Below, piece by piece: positions 31,906-42,671 of a stretch of 64,000 nucleotides of DNA. Numbering within the stretch: the first letter of the stretch is position 1; every line of letters begins with the position of its first letter. The position numbers and the translations under genes were made by a program. Below the pieces are notes generated by a model. It saw only the letters and a program-made list of their open reading frames with translations. It did no database searches and was not told where the DNA came from. Origin of the DNA: Geothrix sp. 21YS21S-2 (lineage in GTDB: Bacteria; Acidobacteriota; Holophagae; Holophagales; Holophagaceae); NCBI RefSeq assembly GCF_030846775.1, contig NZ_CP132910.1, positions 2,700,001-2,764,000 on the forward strand, in the 5' to 3' direction.

Positions 31906-31977
31906 GACCTTTGGTAGTCTTTCTCGCTCCCCTGATCTTTCTTCCAACCCACCCACTCCTCACCTAAAGGAGGTCCA

Positions 31978-33726
31978 ATGAATTGGACTCAGGTGTACTC
32001 GCCCGTAATGGGCAACATCTTCTTGTCGGCCCTCGTGGCCGCCCTGCCCGTGTTCGTGCTCCTGGGCCTGCTGGCCTTCTGGCACGTGAAGGCACATATT
32101 TCGGCCCTTCTGGGCCTCGCCACCGCGCTCCTGGTGTCGATCTTCGTCTACCACATGCCCGCCAAGCTCGCGGGCATGGCCGCGGTGAACGGCGCCCTGT
32201 ACGGGCTGCTGCCCATCGGCTGGATCGTGCTGAACGCCATCTTCATCTATGACATCACCGTGAAATCCGGTGATTTCGAGGTGGTGAAGCACTCCATCGC
32301 CGGGATCGCGGCCGACCGCCGCATCCAGGCCCTGCTCATCGCCTTCAGCTTCGGTGCCTTCATCGAAGGCGCCGCGGGCTTCGGCACCCCGGTGGCCATC
32401 TCGGCGGCCATGCTCATCGGCCTCGGGTTCCGGCCCCTCCAGGCCGCCGGCCTCGCCCTCATCGGCAACACGGCCCCCGTCGCCTACGGCGCCCTGGGTT
32501 CCCCCCTCATCGCCCTCGCCGGCGTGACGGGTCTGCCCCTGGAACTGCTCAGCGCCGCCGCGGGCCGCATCCTGCCCATCTTCTCCCTGGTCGTGCCCTT
32601 CTGGATCATCTGGACCATGGCCGGCCGCAAAGCCATGATGGAAGTCTGGCCCGCCTGCCTCACCGCCGGTGCCTCCTTCGCCGTCTGCCAGTTCCTCGTC
32701 AGCAACTACCACGGCCCCTGGCTGGTGGACATCGCCGGCGCCATCATCTCCATGGTCTGCACGGTCATCCTCCTCAAGTTCTGGCAGCCCAAGACCCTCT
32801 GGCGCTACGAGCATGAGCGCGAGGAAGCCCACGCCGAGATCCCCGACCAGTCCACCGGCAAGGTCGTCAAGGCCTGGATGCCCTGGGTCTTCCTGTCCCT
32901 GTTCGTGTTCGCCTGGGGCACCCCCCAGGTCAAGACCTTCCTGAACGGCGGCACCAAGGCCGCTCCCAACTTCCTCTACGGCATCTCCAAGCTCGACTAC
33001 CCGATGCCCCTGCTCCACATGGCCGTCACCAAGACCCCGCCGGTCGTCGCCAAGCCCGCCAAGGAAGCCGCCGTCTACACCCTGAACTGGCTCTCCGCCA
33101 CCGGCACCAGCCTCATGCTGGCCGGCATCGCGGGCGGCCTCCTCCTGGGCTTCGGCCCCTGGCAGCTCCTGAAGATCTGGGGCAACACCGTCAAGCGCGT
33201 CCGCATCTCCCTGCTCACCATCGCCGCCATGCTGGCGCTGGGCTTCTGCACCAAGTCCGCGGGCCTGGACGCCACCATGGGCCTGGCCTTCGCCGCCACG
33301 GGCGCCGTCTTCCCCTTCTTCAGCGCCATGCTGGGCTGGCTGGGCGTGGCCCTCACCGGTTCCGACACCTCCTCCAACGTGCTCTTCGGCGGCCTGCAGA
33401 AGATCACCGCGCAGCAGCTGGGCCTCAACCCGATGCTCACGGCCGCGGCCAACACCTGCGGCGGCGTCATGGGCAAGATGATCGACGCCCAGAGCCTCGT
33501 CGTGGCTTCCGTCGCCACCCACCAGGAAGGCCAGGAAGGCACGATCCTCCGCTACGTCTTCTGGCACAGCATCGTGCTGGCGGCCCTCGTGGGCATCGTG
33601 ATCATGCTCTACGCCAAGGTGCTCCCCTCCAGCTGGATGCCCACCGCCCCGGCGCCGGCTCCCGTCGTCACCGTCGCCGCCCCGGCTCCCGCCGTGGCAG
33701 CTCCCGTCGCGACGCCCGTCAAGTAG
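31978..33726 (+). CDS. lldP: L-lactate permease LldP/LctP
   Basis: 582 residues from an ATG with a strong AAAGGAGGT site. There are about twelve or more membrane segments along the protein, with the family signature FGAFIEGAAGFGTPVAISAAML and GNTAPVAYGALGSPLIAL. Conserved later segments include LTGSDTSSNVLFGGLQK and NTCGGVMGKMI. LctP-family carriers import L- and D-lactate (and glycolate) with protons. The last 30 or so residues are an unusual Ala/Pro/Val-rich tail (PTAPAPAPVVTVAAPAPAV) not needed for transport. A rho-independent terminator follows 23 bases after the stop codon. Confidence 0.95.
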   Translation: MNWTQVYSPVMGNIFLSALVAALPVFVLLGLLAFWHVKAHISALLGLATALLVSIFVYHMPAKLAGMAAVNGALYGLLPIGWIVLNAIFIYDITVKSGDFEVVKHSIAGIAADRRIQALLIAFSFGAFIEGAAGFGTPVAISAAMLIGLGFRPLQAAGLALIGNTAPVAYGALGSPLIALAGVTGLPLELLSAAAGRILPIFSLVVPFWIIWTMAGRKAMMEVWPACLTAGASFAVCQFLVSNYHGPWLVDIAGAIISMVCTVILLKFWQPKTLWRYEHEREEAHAEIPDQSTGKVVKAWMPWVFLSLFVFAWGTPQVKTFLNGGTKAAPNFLYGISKLDYPMPLLHMAVTKTPPVVAKPAKEAAVYTLNWLSATGTSLMLAGIAGGLLLGFGPWQLLKIWGNTVKRVRISLLTIAAMLALGFCTKSAGLDATMGLAFAATGAVFPFFSAMLGWLGVALTGSDTSSNVLFGGLQKITAQQLGLNPMLTAAANTCGGVMGKMIDAQSLVVASVATHQEGQEGTILRYVFWHSIVLAALVGIVIMLYAKVLPSSWMPTAPAPAPVVTVAAPAPAVAAPVATPVK

Positions 33727-33749
33727 GACGAGTTCGTTTCCGCACGACC

Positions 33750-33784
33750 GGGTCCTGCCAGCCTCCCGCTGGCGGGACCCTTTT
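33750..33784 (+). terminator. Rho-independent terminator after lldP
   Basis: GGGTCC-T-GCCAGC, loop CTCCC, then GCTGGC-G-GGACCC pairs over 12 bp with one mismatch and runs directly into TTTT. It ends 30 bases before the dehydrogenase gene, so that gene probably depends on readthrough or a promoter I cannot see. Confidence 0.8.
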
Positions 33785-33813
33785 CAGGGCCGCCAGGGCC
33801 CGAGGACAGTACA

Positions 33814-36651
<2,838 letters not shown>

Positions 36652-36665
36652 GGTAGAGTTGGGGG

Positions 36666-37511
36666 ATGGTCTTTCTTCTCGCCGTCTCCCTCCTCTGGGC
36701 CCTCTCCTTCGGACTGATCCCCCGGGTCAGTCCGCTGGGGGCGCCCTTCGTGGCCGCCGCCCGGTCCCTGCTGGCCCTGGCCCTCTTCCTGCCCTTCGTG
36801 CGGATCAGGGGCCTGGCCCGGCGGGACGGGTTCGCGCTGGCCCTGGTGGGCGCGCTTCAGTTCGGCCTGATGTACGTCTTCTACACCGCCAGCTTCCGGT
36901 GGCTGCTGCCCAGCGAGGTGGCCCTCTTCACCATCTTCACGCCCATCCTCGTGGCCCTGGCCGACGATGCCCTCTCCCTGCGCATGTCCTGGTCCGTGCT
37001 GGGCGTGGCGGCGCTGGCCGTGGCAGGCACCGCGATCTGCCTGGGCGCGCGGGTGCGCCAGGAAGGCGTGCTCCTGGGCTTCCTCCTGGTCATGGCCTCC
37101 AACGCCTGCTTCGCCCTGGGCCAGGTGGGGTACCGGCGCCTGGCGCGCCGCCTTGGAAGGCCCGACCGCCAGCTCATGGGCCTCCTCTTCACCGGCGCCG
37201 CCCTGGTGACCCTGGCCATGGCCGTGCCCGGGATCGACCTTCCCCGCATCCGGCAGGCCTCCGCTTCCCAGATCCTGGTGCTCGCCTACCTGGGCCTGGT
37301 GGCCTCGGGGCTGGGCTTCTTCCTCTTCAACACCGGCGCCCGCAAGGTGGACGTGGGCACCCTGGCGGTCTTCAACAACGCCAAGGTGCCCCTGGCCATC
37401 CTGGCTTCGGGCCTGGTGTTCGGGGAGCGGGTGGAATGGATACGACTCGCGATGGGGGGTGGGGTGATCGCCTTCGCACTGGCTCTGAATGCCACTATTC
37501 GTGGAAGATGA
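36666..37511 (+). CDS. EamA-family (DMT superfamily) transporter
   Basis: 281 residues with about ten hydrophobic membrane segments in two EamA halves (MVFLLAVSLLWALSFGLIP at the start; ILVLAYLGLVASGLGFFLFN and GLVFGERVEWIRLAMGGGVI near the end). These inner-membrane carriers export or import amino acids and metabolites; the substrate cannot be predicted. It starts 14 bases after the D-lactate dehydrogenase gene, so it may share its transcript. A decayed 67-bp copy of part of this gene (37236-37302) occurs downstream at 38689-38755. Confidence 0.9.
   Translation: MVFLLAVSLLWALSFGLIPRVSPLGAPFVAAARSLLALALFLPFVRIRGLARRDGFALALVGALQFGLMYVFYTASFRWLLPSEVALFTIFTPILVALADDALSLRMSWSVLGVAALAVAGTAICLGARVRQEGVLLGFLLVMASNACFALGQVGYRRLARRLGRPDRQLMGLLFTGAALVTLAMAVPGIDLPRIRQASASQILVLAYLGLVASGLGFFLFNTGARKVDVGTLAVFNNAKVPLAILASGLVFGERVEWIRLAMGGGVIAFALALNATIRGR
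37236..37302 (+). repeat. Source segment of the 67-bp direct duplication (inside the EamA gene)
   Basis: This stretch of the EamA gene begins GACCTTCCCC and ends CTGGGCCTGGTGG. It matches 38689-38755 at 60 of 67 positions without gaps. The matching copy lies about 1.45 kb downstream, on the far side of the AT-rich island. Confidence 0.85.
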
Positions 37512-37719
37512 ATAATTCTGTTGCAAAGTGGCGAGGCCATCACTAATTTCTGTAAATGCCCACGGCCCGCCTCATCACCCACCGGCTTGACGCAGATGAT
37601 CCGGACATTTTTCCTTGAATTTAATTTCAATACCATTTTACAGCACCAACAAAATTGGCTCTCCATTGTCCAGCGCAAGCATTTGATATCGTAAAAATCT
37701 ATTACGACAGGTGATATTT

Positions 37720-38068
37720 ATGATTCGTTTTTTATCCTATATTACTTTAGGTTTTACATTTCCCTTCACGGGCGGCCTAACAGCAGGAGCGCCCGCCCAG
37801 GGTGCCATGCCCGCGGAAGTCGGCCCCGGAACCTGCGATTGGGGGATTTCGCTTCTGAATGGGGGCCGCTCCCGTTATAAGAGCCGGTGCCGTAACGGGG
37901 GGAATCATTGCAGGGCTTGGGGGACTGGTTTCCTCTGCCGTTCCGGGCGGTATCGAGCTTAGAGATAAATTCAATAGGAACGAAGAAAACTGGAAGGCTA
38001 ATTTCCGTGCCATCCAGAACTATTCGGACACCAATTGCGCGGGCAATAAACCCGACATAAGTTATTAA
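37720..38068 (+). pseudogene. Candidate small secreted Gly-rich peptide gene, apparently split by a one-base frameshift
   Basis: A frame from the ATG at 37720 (AGGTGAT upstream) encodes a signal-like start, MIRFLSYITLGFTFPFTGG, and runs to 37962 in a poor C-terminus. An overlapping frame, 37859-38068, encodes a glycine-rich segment (AVTGGIIAGLGGLVSSAVPGG) and a polar tail (RNEENWKANFRAIQNYSDTN). Losing one base from the G-run 37861-37865 would join the two into one protein of about 115 residues: leader, glycine-zipper-like region, tail. The layout resembles small bacteriocin-like or pore-type peptides, but I do not recognise the family. It may be a sequencing error, a true frameshift, or two unrelated short frames. 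The region is less GC-rich than the window average. Confidence 0.3.
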
Positions 38069-38104
38069 ACCAACAACTACTCACTGCATAATAAGGACCC
38101 ACCA

Positions 38105-38350
38105 ATGGCATTAACTCAACCAAGGTTGATTGCATCGAGCATGGTTTTCATTGTTGCCGTCACCACACCAATTTTTATAAAAGCTATTGATATTGAAAGT
38201 TGTCTTAACAAACTTCCATTCGTCATCCAATTCCTATTATCGAATATTATGGCATTTGGATTGTTATCTATATTCATAACAATAATAAAAGCTGTCGTGC
38301 GCATGCTGAAATCAAAAACCGTCAGGCCTGGTGAGGATTTCCCCAAATAA
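38105..38350 (+). CDS. Small hypothetical membrane protein
   Basis: 81 residues from an ATG preceded by AAGGA. Two hydrophobic segments (about 7-27 and 37-65) suggest a small inner-membrane protein, ending in a basic and polar tail (RMLKSKTVRPGEDFPK). Codon use is AT-rich (many ATT, ATA and TTA codons), unlike all large genes in the window, which points to foreign origin. It follows the possible peptide gene after 36 bases. Small two-span proteins in that position are sometimes immunity proteins, but this is speculation. The coding status itself is uncertain. Confidence 0.4.
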   Translation: MALTQPRLIASSMVFIVAVTTPIFIKAIDIESCLNKLPFVIQFLLSNIMAFGLLSIFITIIKAVVRMLKSKTVRPGEDFPK

Positions 38351-38495
38351 GCCTCGAAGGCACTTGCCTTATTCACCAACCGCCAACCAGAGTGGCATGA
38401 ACAACCTCCGGCCCACGGGCGTCCAAGATCCACAGTATCCCCTCAGCGGGGTATCCAACGCTGATGATAATTGGGTTAATGCAATTTTTGCTTTT

Positions 38496-38594
38496 CCTTG
38501 GCGCCTCGGCGTTAAAATTTTCCTAGGTTATGCCGACGCAAAGATTACTCGCGCCGAGGCAACCGGCAAAAAGCCTAACGCCGAGGCGCCGAGG
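38496..38594. repeat. Intergenic palindromic repeat with GCCGAGG units
   Basis: CCTTGGCGCCTCGGCGTTA (38496-38514) pairs with 38576-38594 with a single mismatch, giving a 19-bp stem around a 61-base loop. The loop and right flank contain further short GCCGAGG/GACCGAGG/GCAGAGG units spaced 8-10 bases apart. Such low-complexity palindromes are found as dispersed intergenic repeats in several bacterial groups. Whether this one is repeated elsewhere in the genome cannot be seen from here. Confidence 0.65.
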
Positions 38595-38688
38595 GGACCG
38601 AGGATCGCAGAGGAAAAGCCCAAAAGCCTTTTGCAGATCAGCACGTTCGGATGGACGGGGGTGGCTGAGGGGATACGGTCCACAATGG

Positions 38689-38755
38689 GACCTTCCCCGG
38701 ATCCGGCACGTCACCGCTTCCCAGTTTCGGGTGCTCGCCTACCTGGGCCTGGTGG
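38689..38755 (+). repeat. Decayed 67-bp copy of part of the EamA gene
   Basis: Identical at 60 of 67 positions to 37236-37302, same orientation, no gaps. It is not part of an open gene here, so it is a remnant. It could come from a paralogous transporter gene truncated by the insertion of the AT-rich island, or from a partial duplication. Confidence 0.85.
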
Positions 38756-38830
38756 TTTCCCTGTGCGATTCCGGGGAAAAACCGAGCGGGACGGAATACG
38801 CCCTGCCCTTGGACCTGGGATGACCCCCAT

Positions 38831-41800
38831 TCACCGGAAGTAGTCGACGCCCGCCCTGAAGATCTCCATGTCCTTGTCCCCCGGCACGTTGTACCACACG
38901 TGGGGTGTGTAGCGCTCGGGGTGCGCCATCTTCCCGAAGACCCGGCCGTCGGGGCTCGTGAGGCCCTCGATGGCCAGGGAGCTGCCGTTGGGGTTGAACT
39001 CCAGGTCCAGGGTGGGTTCGCCCCGGTCGTCCACGTACTGGGTGGCCACCTGGCCTCGGGCCAGGAGGTCCTCCAGCACGTCGGCGGGGCCCACGATGCG
39101 GCCCTCGCCGTGGGCGATGGCCACGGTGTGGACGGCGCCGGGCTGGAGCCGGGAGAGCCAGGGGCTGCCGTTGGCCACCACGCGGGTGCGGGCGAAGCGG
39201 CTGGCGTACCGCAGGCTGTTGAAGGTGAGGGTGGGGCTGCGGGGGTCGAGGTCGCGGATCTCGCCGAAGGGCACGAGGCCCAGCTTGATCAGGGCCTGGA
39301 AGCCGTTGCAGATGCCCAGCACGAGACCGTCGCGCTTCCCGAGCAGTTCGTGCACGGCGTCCTTCACCCGGGGGTTGCGGTAGGCGGCGGCGATGAACTT
39401 GCCGCTGCCCTCGGGCTCGTCGCCGGCGGAAAAGCCGCCGGGGATCATGAGGATCTGGGCCCGGGCGATGGCTTCGGCCATGGCGTCCAGGGATTCCTCC
39501 ACGGCCCGGGCGTCCAGGTTGCGGAAGACCACGGTCTCGGCCACGGCCCCGGCCCTTTCGAAGACCTGCGCGGTGTCGTACTCGCAGTTGGTGCCGGGGA
39601 AGACGGTGAGGACCACCCGGGGACGGGCGAGGCCCAGGGCGGGCCCCCGGGGCGCATGGAGCACGCGGGGCTGGAAGGGCGGCAGCGCCGGGGCTGCGCC
39701 CTCCAGGCGGGTGGGGAAGATGGGCTCCAGCGGCGCCTCCCAGGCGGCCATGGCCCGGTCCAGCGGCAGGACCATGCCCTTCGTGCGGATCACGGGCTCG
39801 GCCCGGGTCGTGCCGAGGCGGGTCCAGGCGAGGCCGTCCAGCAGCTCCTCCAGGTCGCCGTCGAGCTCCAGCACGAGGGCGCCGGGGCGGGGGGCGAACC
39901 AGTGGGAGGGTTCGCGGCACTCCAGTTCGAGCCCCACCCCGTTGCCGAAGGCCATGATCGACAGGGCGGGGGCGAGGCCGTCCATGCCCACGGTGCGTGC
40001 GGCCAGCACCCTGCCCTCCCGCACGAGCCGGGCGGCGTGGGCGTAGGTCTTGTCGAGCACCTCCCAGTCGGGGAGGGCCTCCTCGGTGCGCAGGAGGTCG
40101 ATCAGCACCACGGCGTGGCCGGGGCCCTTGAACTCGGGGCTGGTGACCTGGTCGGCCCGCACCACGTCCACGGCGAAGGCCACCAGGGTCGGGGGCACGT
40201 CCAGGTCCTTGAAGGTGCCGCTCATGGAGTCCTTGCCGCCGATGGCGGGGGCGCCCAGGGCCATCTCGGCGTGCAGGGCCCCCAGGAGGGCCGCGAAAGG
40301 CCGGCCCCAGCGCACGGGGTCGCCTGCGGGCTTGCCGAAGTATTCCTGCAGCGTGAAGCGCAGCTTGCGCGGGTCCGCGCCCACCACCGCCAGGCGCGCC
40401 GCGGCCTGCACGTGGGCCCACACCGCGCCGTGGAAGGGGCTCCAGCGGCTGAGGGCGGGGAAGTAGCCGTGGCTCATGGCGCTGGCCGACAGGGTCTCGC
40501 CGTCCTGCACGGGGAACTTGGCCACCATGGCCTCGCCCGGCGTGCGCCGGAGGCGCCCTCCGAAGGGGGCCAGCACGGTGCCTGCGCCGATGGTGCAGTC
40601 GAACTTCTCGCCCAGGCCGCGCTGGCTGCAGGTGTTCAGGTCAGCGAGGCCCTCCAGCCAGCGGCGCTCCAGGTCCTCCGGGGCCACGGGGGGCGCGGCG
40701 AAGGGGGTGGCCGCGGCGGGGGACTCGATGCGCACGGAGGTGAACTGGGCGGCGCCGTTGGTGTCCAGGAACTCGCGGGAGAGGTCGGCGATGGTGCGGC
40801 CGCGCCAGGTCATGCGCAGGCGCGGCTCCTCCGTGACCCGGGCCACCAGGGTGGCCTCCAGGTTCTCCAGGGAGGCCAGGCGGAGCACCTCCGGGGCGTC
40901 CTCCGCGGCCACGGCCACGGCCATGCGCTCCTGGCTCTCGGCGATGGCCAGTTCGGTGCCGTTGAGGCCTTCGTACTTCCGCGGGATCACGTCCAGGTCG
41001 ATGACCAGGCCCGGGGCCAGCTCCCCGATGGCCACCCCCACGCCGCCGGCGCCGAAGTCGTTGCACTTCTTCACCAGCCGGCAGAAGGCGGGGGAGCGGA
41101 ACAGGCGCTGGAGCTTGCGCTCCATGGGGGGATCCCCCTTCTGCACCTCGGCGCCGCAGGTGTCGATGGAGTCCTCGGTGTGGCTCTTGGAGCTGCCGGT
41201 GGCGCCGCCGATGCCGTCGCGGCCGGTGCGGCCCCCCACCAGGATGATCACGTCGCCGGGCGCGGGCTCCTCTCGGCGCACCTGGGCCTGGGGCACGGCG
41301 CCCACCACCGCGCCGATCTCCATGCGCTTGGCCACGAAGCCCGGATCGTAGTACTCCGTCACCTGGCCCGTGCACAGGCCGATCTGGTTGCCGTAGGAGG
41401 CGAAGCCCTGGGCGGCCTCCTGGGTGATCTTGCGCTGGGGCAGCTTGCCGGGGAGGGTGGCGTCCATGGGGACCCGGGGGTCGCCCGAGCCCGTCACCCG
41501 CATGGACTGGTACACGTAGGAGCGCCCGCTGAGCGGGTCGCGGATGGCCCCGCCCAGGCATGTGGCGGCTCCGCCGAAGGGCTCGATCTCGGTGGGGTGG
41601 TTGTGGGTCTCGTTCTTGAACATGAGCAGCCAGGGCTCATGGCCGCCGGGAGCCGCCGTGTTGTCCACGTCCACCACCACCGAGCACGCGTTGATCTCGC
41701 TGGTGAGCTCCTGGTCGTCGAGCTTGCCGGCCCTGCGCAGGGCCCGGGCGGGGAGCAGCGCGATGTCCATGAGGCACTCGGGGCGGTCCGCCAGCTCCTC

Positions 41801-42595
41801 CCCGAAGACCTCGGCCCGCAGGTCGCGGTAGGCCCCGTAGGCGCGCCGGATGGGCCGGGCCATGGGGCCGTCCTCCACGGCCACGTCCGTGACCCGGGTG
41901 AGGAAGGTGGTGTGCCGGCAGTGGTCGGACCAGTAGGTGTCCAGCAGGCGCAGCTCGGTCTCGGTGGGGTTGCGGCCCTCGCCCCGGAAGTAGGTGCGAG
42001 TGTGCTCCAGGTCCGCCAGGGTCATCGCCAGGCCCATGCGGGCATGCAGTTCCTCGAGGAAGGAGGGGCCGCCCTCGTTGAAGCCGTCCAGCACGGCCAC
42101 GGCGGCGGGCTCGGGCAGGACCGGGGTGAGCGTCGCGGGCTTGTGCCAGGAGGCCTCCCGGCTGTCCACGGGGTTGATGAGGAAACCCCGGATGCGGTCC
42201 ATGTCCCCGGGCGCCAGCGCGCCCCGGAAGACGAAGACGTGGGCCCCGGCCACCGCGGGCCGCGCGCCGTGGGACAGGAGCTGGAGGCACTGGGCGGCGC
42301 TGTCGGCCCTCTGGTCGTACTGCCCGGGCAGGTACTCCACGGCCAGGGCCGTCTCCTCCGGGCCCACGGGCAGTTCCTCGTCGAACACCGCGTCCACCGG
42401 GGGTTCGGCGAAGACGGTCCAGCGCGCCGCCTCGAGGTGGGCCGCGGAGAGGCCCTCCACGTCGTAGCGCGCCGCGAGGCGCACGCCCTCCAGGCCCGTG
42501 ATGCCCAGCTGCTCGCGCAGGTCGTGGCGAAGCTTCTCCGCCTCCACGGCGAACTCGGGCTTCTTCTCCACGAACAGGCGGCGGATGTCGGGCAT
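38831..42595 (-). CDS. purL: Phosphoribosylformylglycinamidine synthase (PurL, large single-chain form)
   Basis: 1254 residues from the ATG at 42595. It catalyses the ATP- and glutamine-dependent conversion of FGAR to FGAM in purine synthesis. The synthetase part shows LLDTYWSDHCRHTTFLTRV, FKNETHNHPTEIEPFGGAATCLGGAIRDPLSGR and a second half with GAPAIGGKDSMSGTFKDL. The C-terminal glutaminase has the catalytic cysteine in GLVLGICNGFQALIKLG and the His-Glu pair in KMAHPERY. This is the long fused form (proteobacterial/eukaryotic type) rather than the split PurL/PurQ/PurS. It is last in the minus-strand run beginning with the chemotaxis genes, 76 bases after uvrA, and probably has its own promoter. 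Confidence 0.97.
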   Translation of the reverse strand: MPDIRRLFVEKKPEFAVEAEKLRHDLREQLGITGLEGVRLAARYDVEGLSAAHLEAARWTVFAEPPVDAVFDEELPVGPEETALAVEYLPGQYDQRADSAAQCLQLLSHGARPAVAGAHVFVFRGALAPGDMDRIRGFLINPVDSREASWHKPATLTPVLPEPAAVAVLDGFNEGGPSFLEELHARMGLAMTLADLEHTRTYFRGEGRNPTETELRLLDTYWSDHCRHTTFLTRVTDVAVEDGPMARPIRRAYGAYRDLRAEVFGEELADRPECLMDIALLPARALRRAGKLDDQELTSEINACSVVVDVDNTAAPGGHEPWLLMFKNETHNHPTEIEPFGGAATCLGGAIRDPLSGRSYVYQSMRVTGSGDPRVPMDATLPGKLPQRKITQEAAQGFASYGNQIGLCTGQVTEYYDPGFVAKRMEIGAVVGAVPQAQVRREEPAPGDVIILVGGRTGRDGIGGATGSSKSHTEDSIDTCGAEVQKGDPPMERKLQRLFRSPAFCRLVKKCNDFGAGGVGVAIGELAPGLVIDLDVIPRKYEGLNGTELAIAESQERMAVAVAAEDAPEVLRLASLENLEATLVARVTEEPRLRMTWRGRTIADLSREFLDTNGAAQFTSVRIESPAAATPFAAPPVAPEDLERRWLEGLADLNTCSQRGLGEKFDCTIGAGTVLAPFGGRLRRTPGEAMVAKFPVQDGETLSASAMSHGYFPALSRWSPFHGAVWAHVQAAARLAVVGADPRKLRFTLQEYFGKPAGDPVRWGRPFAALLGALHAEMALGAPAIGGKDSMSGTFKDLDVPPTLVAFAVDVVRADQVTSPEFKGPGHAVVLIDLLRTEEALPDWEVLDKTYAHAARLVREGRVLAARTVGMDGLAPALSIMAFGNGVGLELECREPSHWFAPRPGALVLELDGDLEELLDGLAWTRLGTTRAEPVIRTKGMVLPLDRAMAAWEAPLEPIFPTRLEGAAPALPPFQPRVLHAPRGPALGLARPRVVLTVFPGTNCEYDTAQVFERAGAVAETVVFRNLDARAVEESLDAMAEAIARAQILMIPGGFSAGDEPEGSGKFIAAAYRNPRVKDAVHELLGKRDGLVLGICNGFQALIKLGLVPFGEIRDLDPRSPTLTFNSLRYASRFARTRVVANGSPWLSRLQPGAVHTVAIAHGEGRIVGPADVLEDLLARGQVATQYVDDRGEPTLDLEFNPNGSSLAIEGLTSPDGRVFGKMAHPERYTPHVWYNVPGDKDMEIFRAGVDYFR

Positions 42596-42620
42596 GGGGG
42601 GTTCCCTGTCAAAACAGAAC

Positions 42621-42657
42621 GGCCGCCCGAATGCGGCCCCGTGTCCCCTAGAATATA
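42621..42657 (-). promoter_or_regulatory. purL leader: extended -10 promoter and hairpin
   Basis: On the minus strand TGCTATATT (42660-42652) is an extended -10 element; no good -35 box is present at the usual spacing. About 14 bases further on, GGCCGC-ATTCGG-GCGGCC (42638-42621) forms a 6-bp hairpin followed by GTTCTGTTTT. The hairpin could end uvrA transcripts, protect the purL leader or act as an attenuator; the T-run is interrupted, so none of these is certain. Confidence 0.4.
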
Positions 42658-42671
42658 GCAAGAACGCGGTA

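Larger units (their letters stand above)
38351..38830. other. Non-coding stretch with repeat and gene remnant
   Basis: No credible gene was found in these 480 bases. They hold the palindromic repeat at 38496-38594 and the EamA-gene remnant at 38689-38755. Base composition shifts from AT-rich to GC-rich along the stretch, consistent with the far edge of an inserted segment. It ends at the stop codon of the convergent purL. Confidence 0.7.

Noticed and set aside
37512-38830. The island as an insertion sequence
   Set aside because: No transposase gene, terminal inverted repeats or short target-site duplications were found at its edges; only the longer EamA-derived repeat brackets it.
38331-38843. 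A 170-codon plus-strand frame after the small membrane protein gene
   Set aside because: It runs through the palindromic repeat and the EamA remnant, has no ribosome-binding site or domain, and mixes compositions.
38900-42658. A plus-strand open frame of about 1250 codons opposite purL
   Set aside because: Antisense to a complete and conserved purL; composition typical of a GC-rich shadow.
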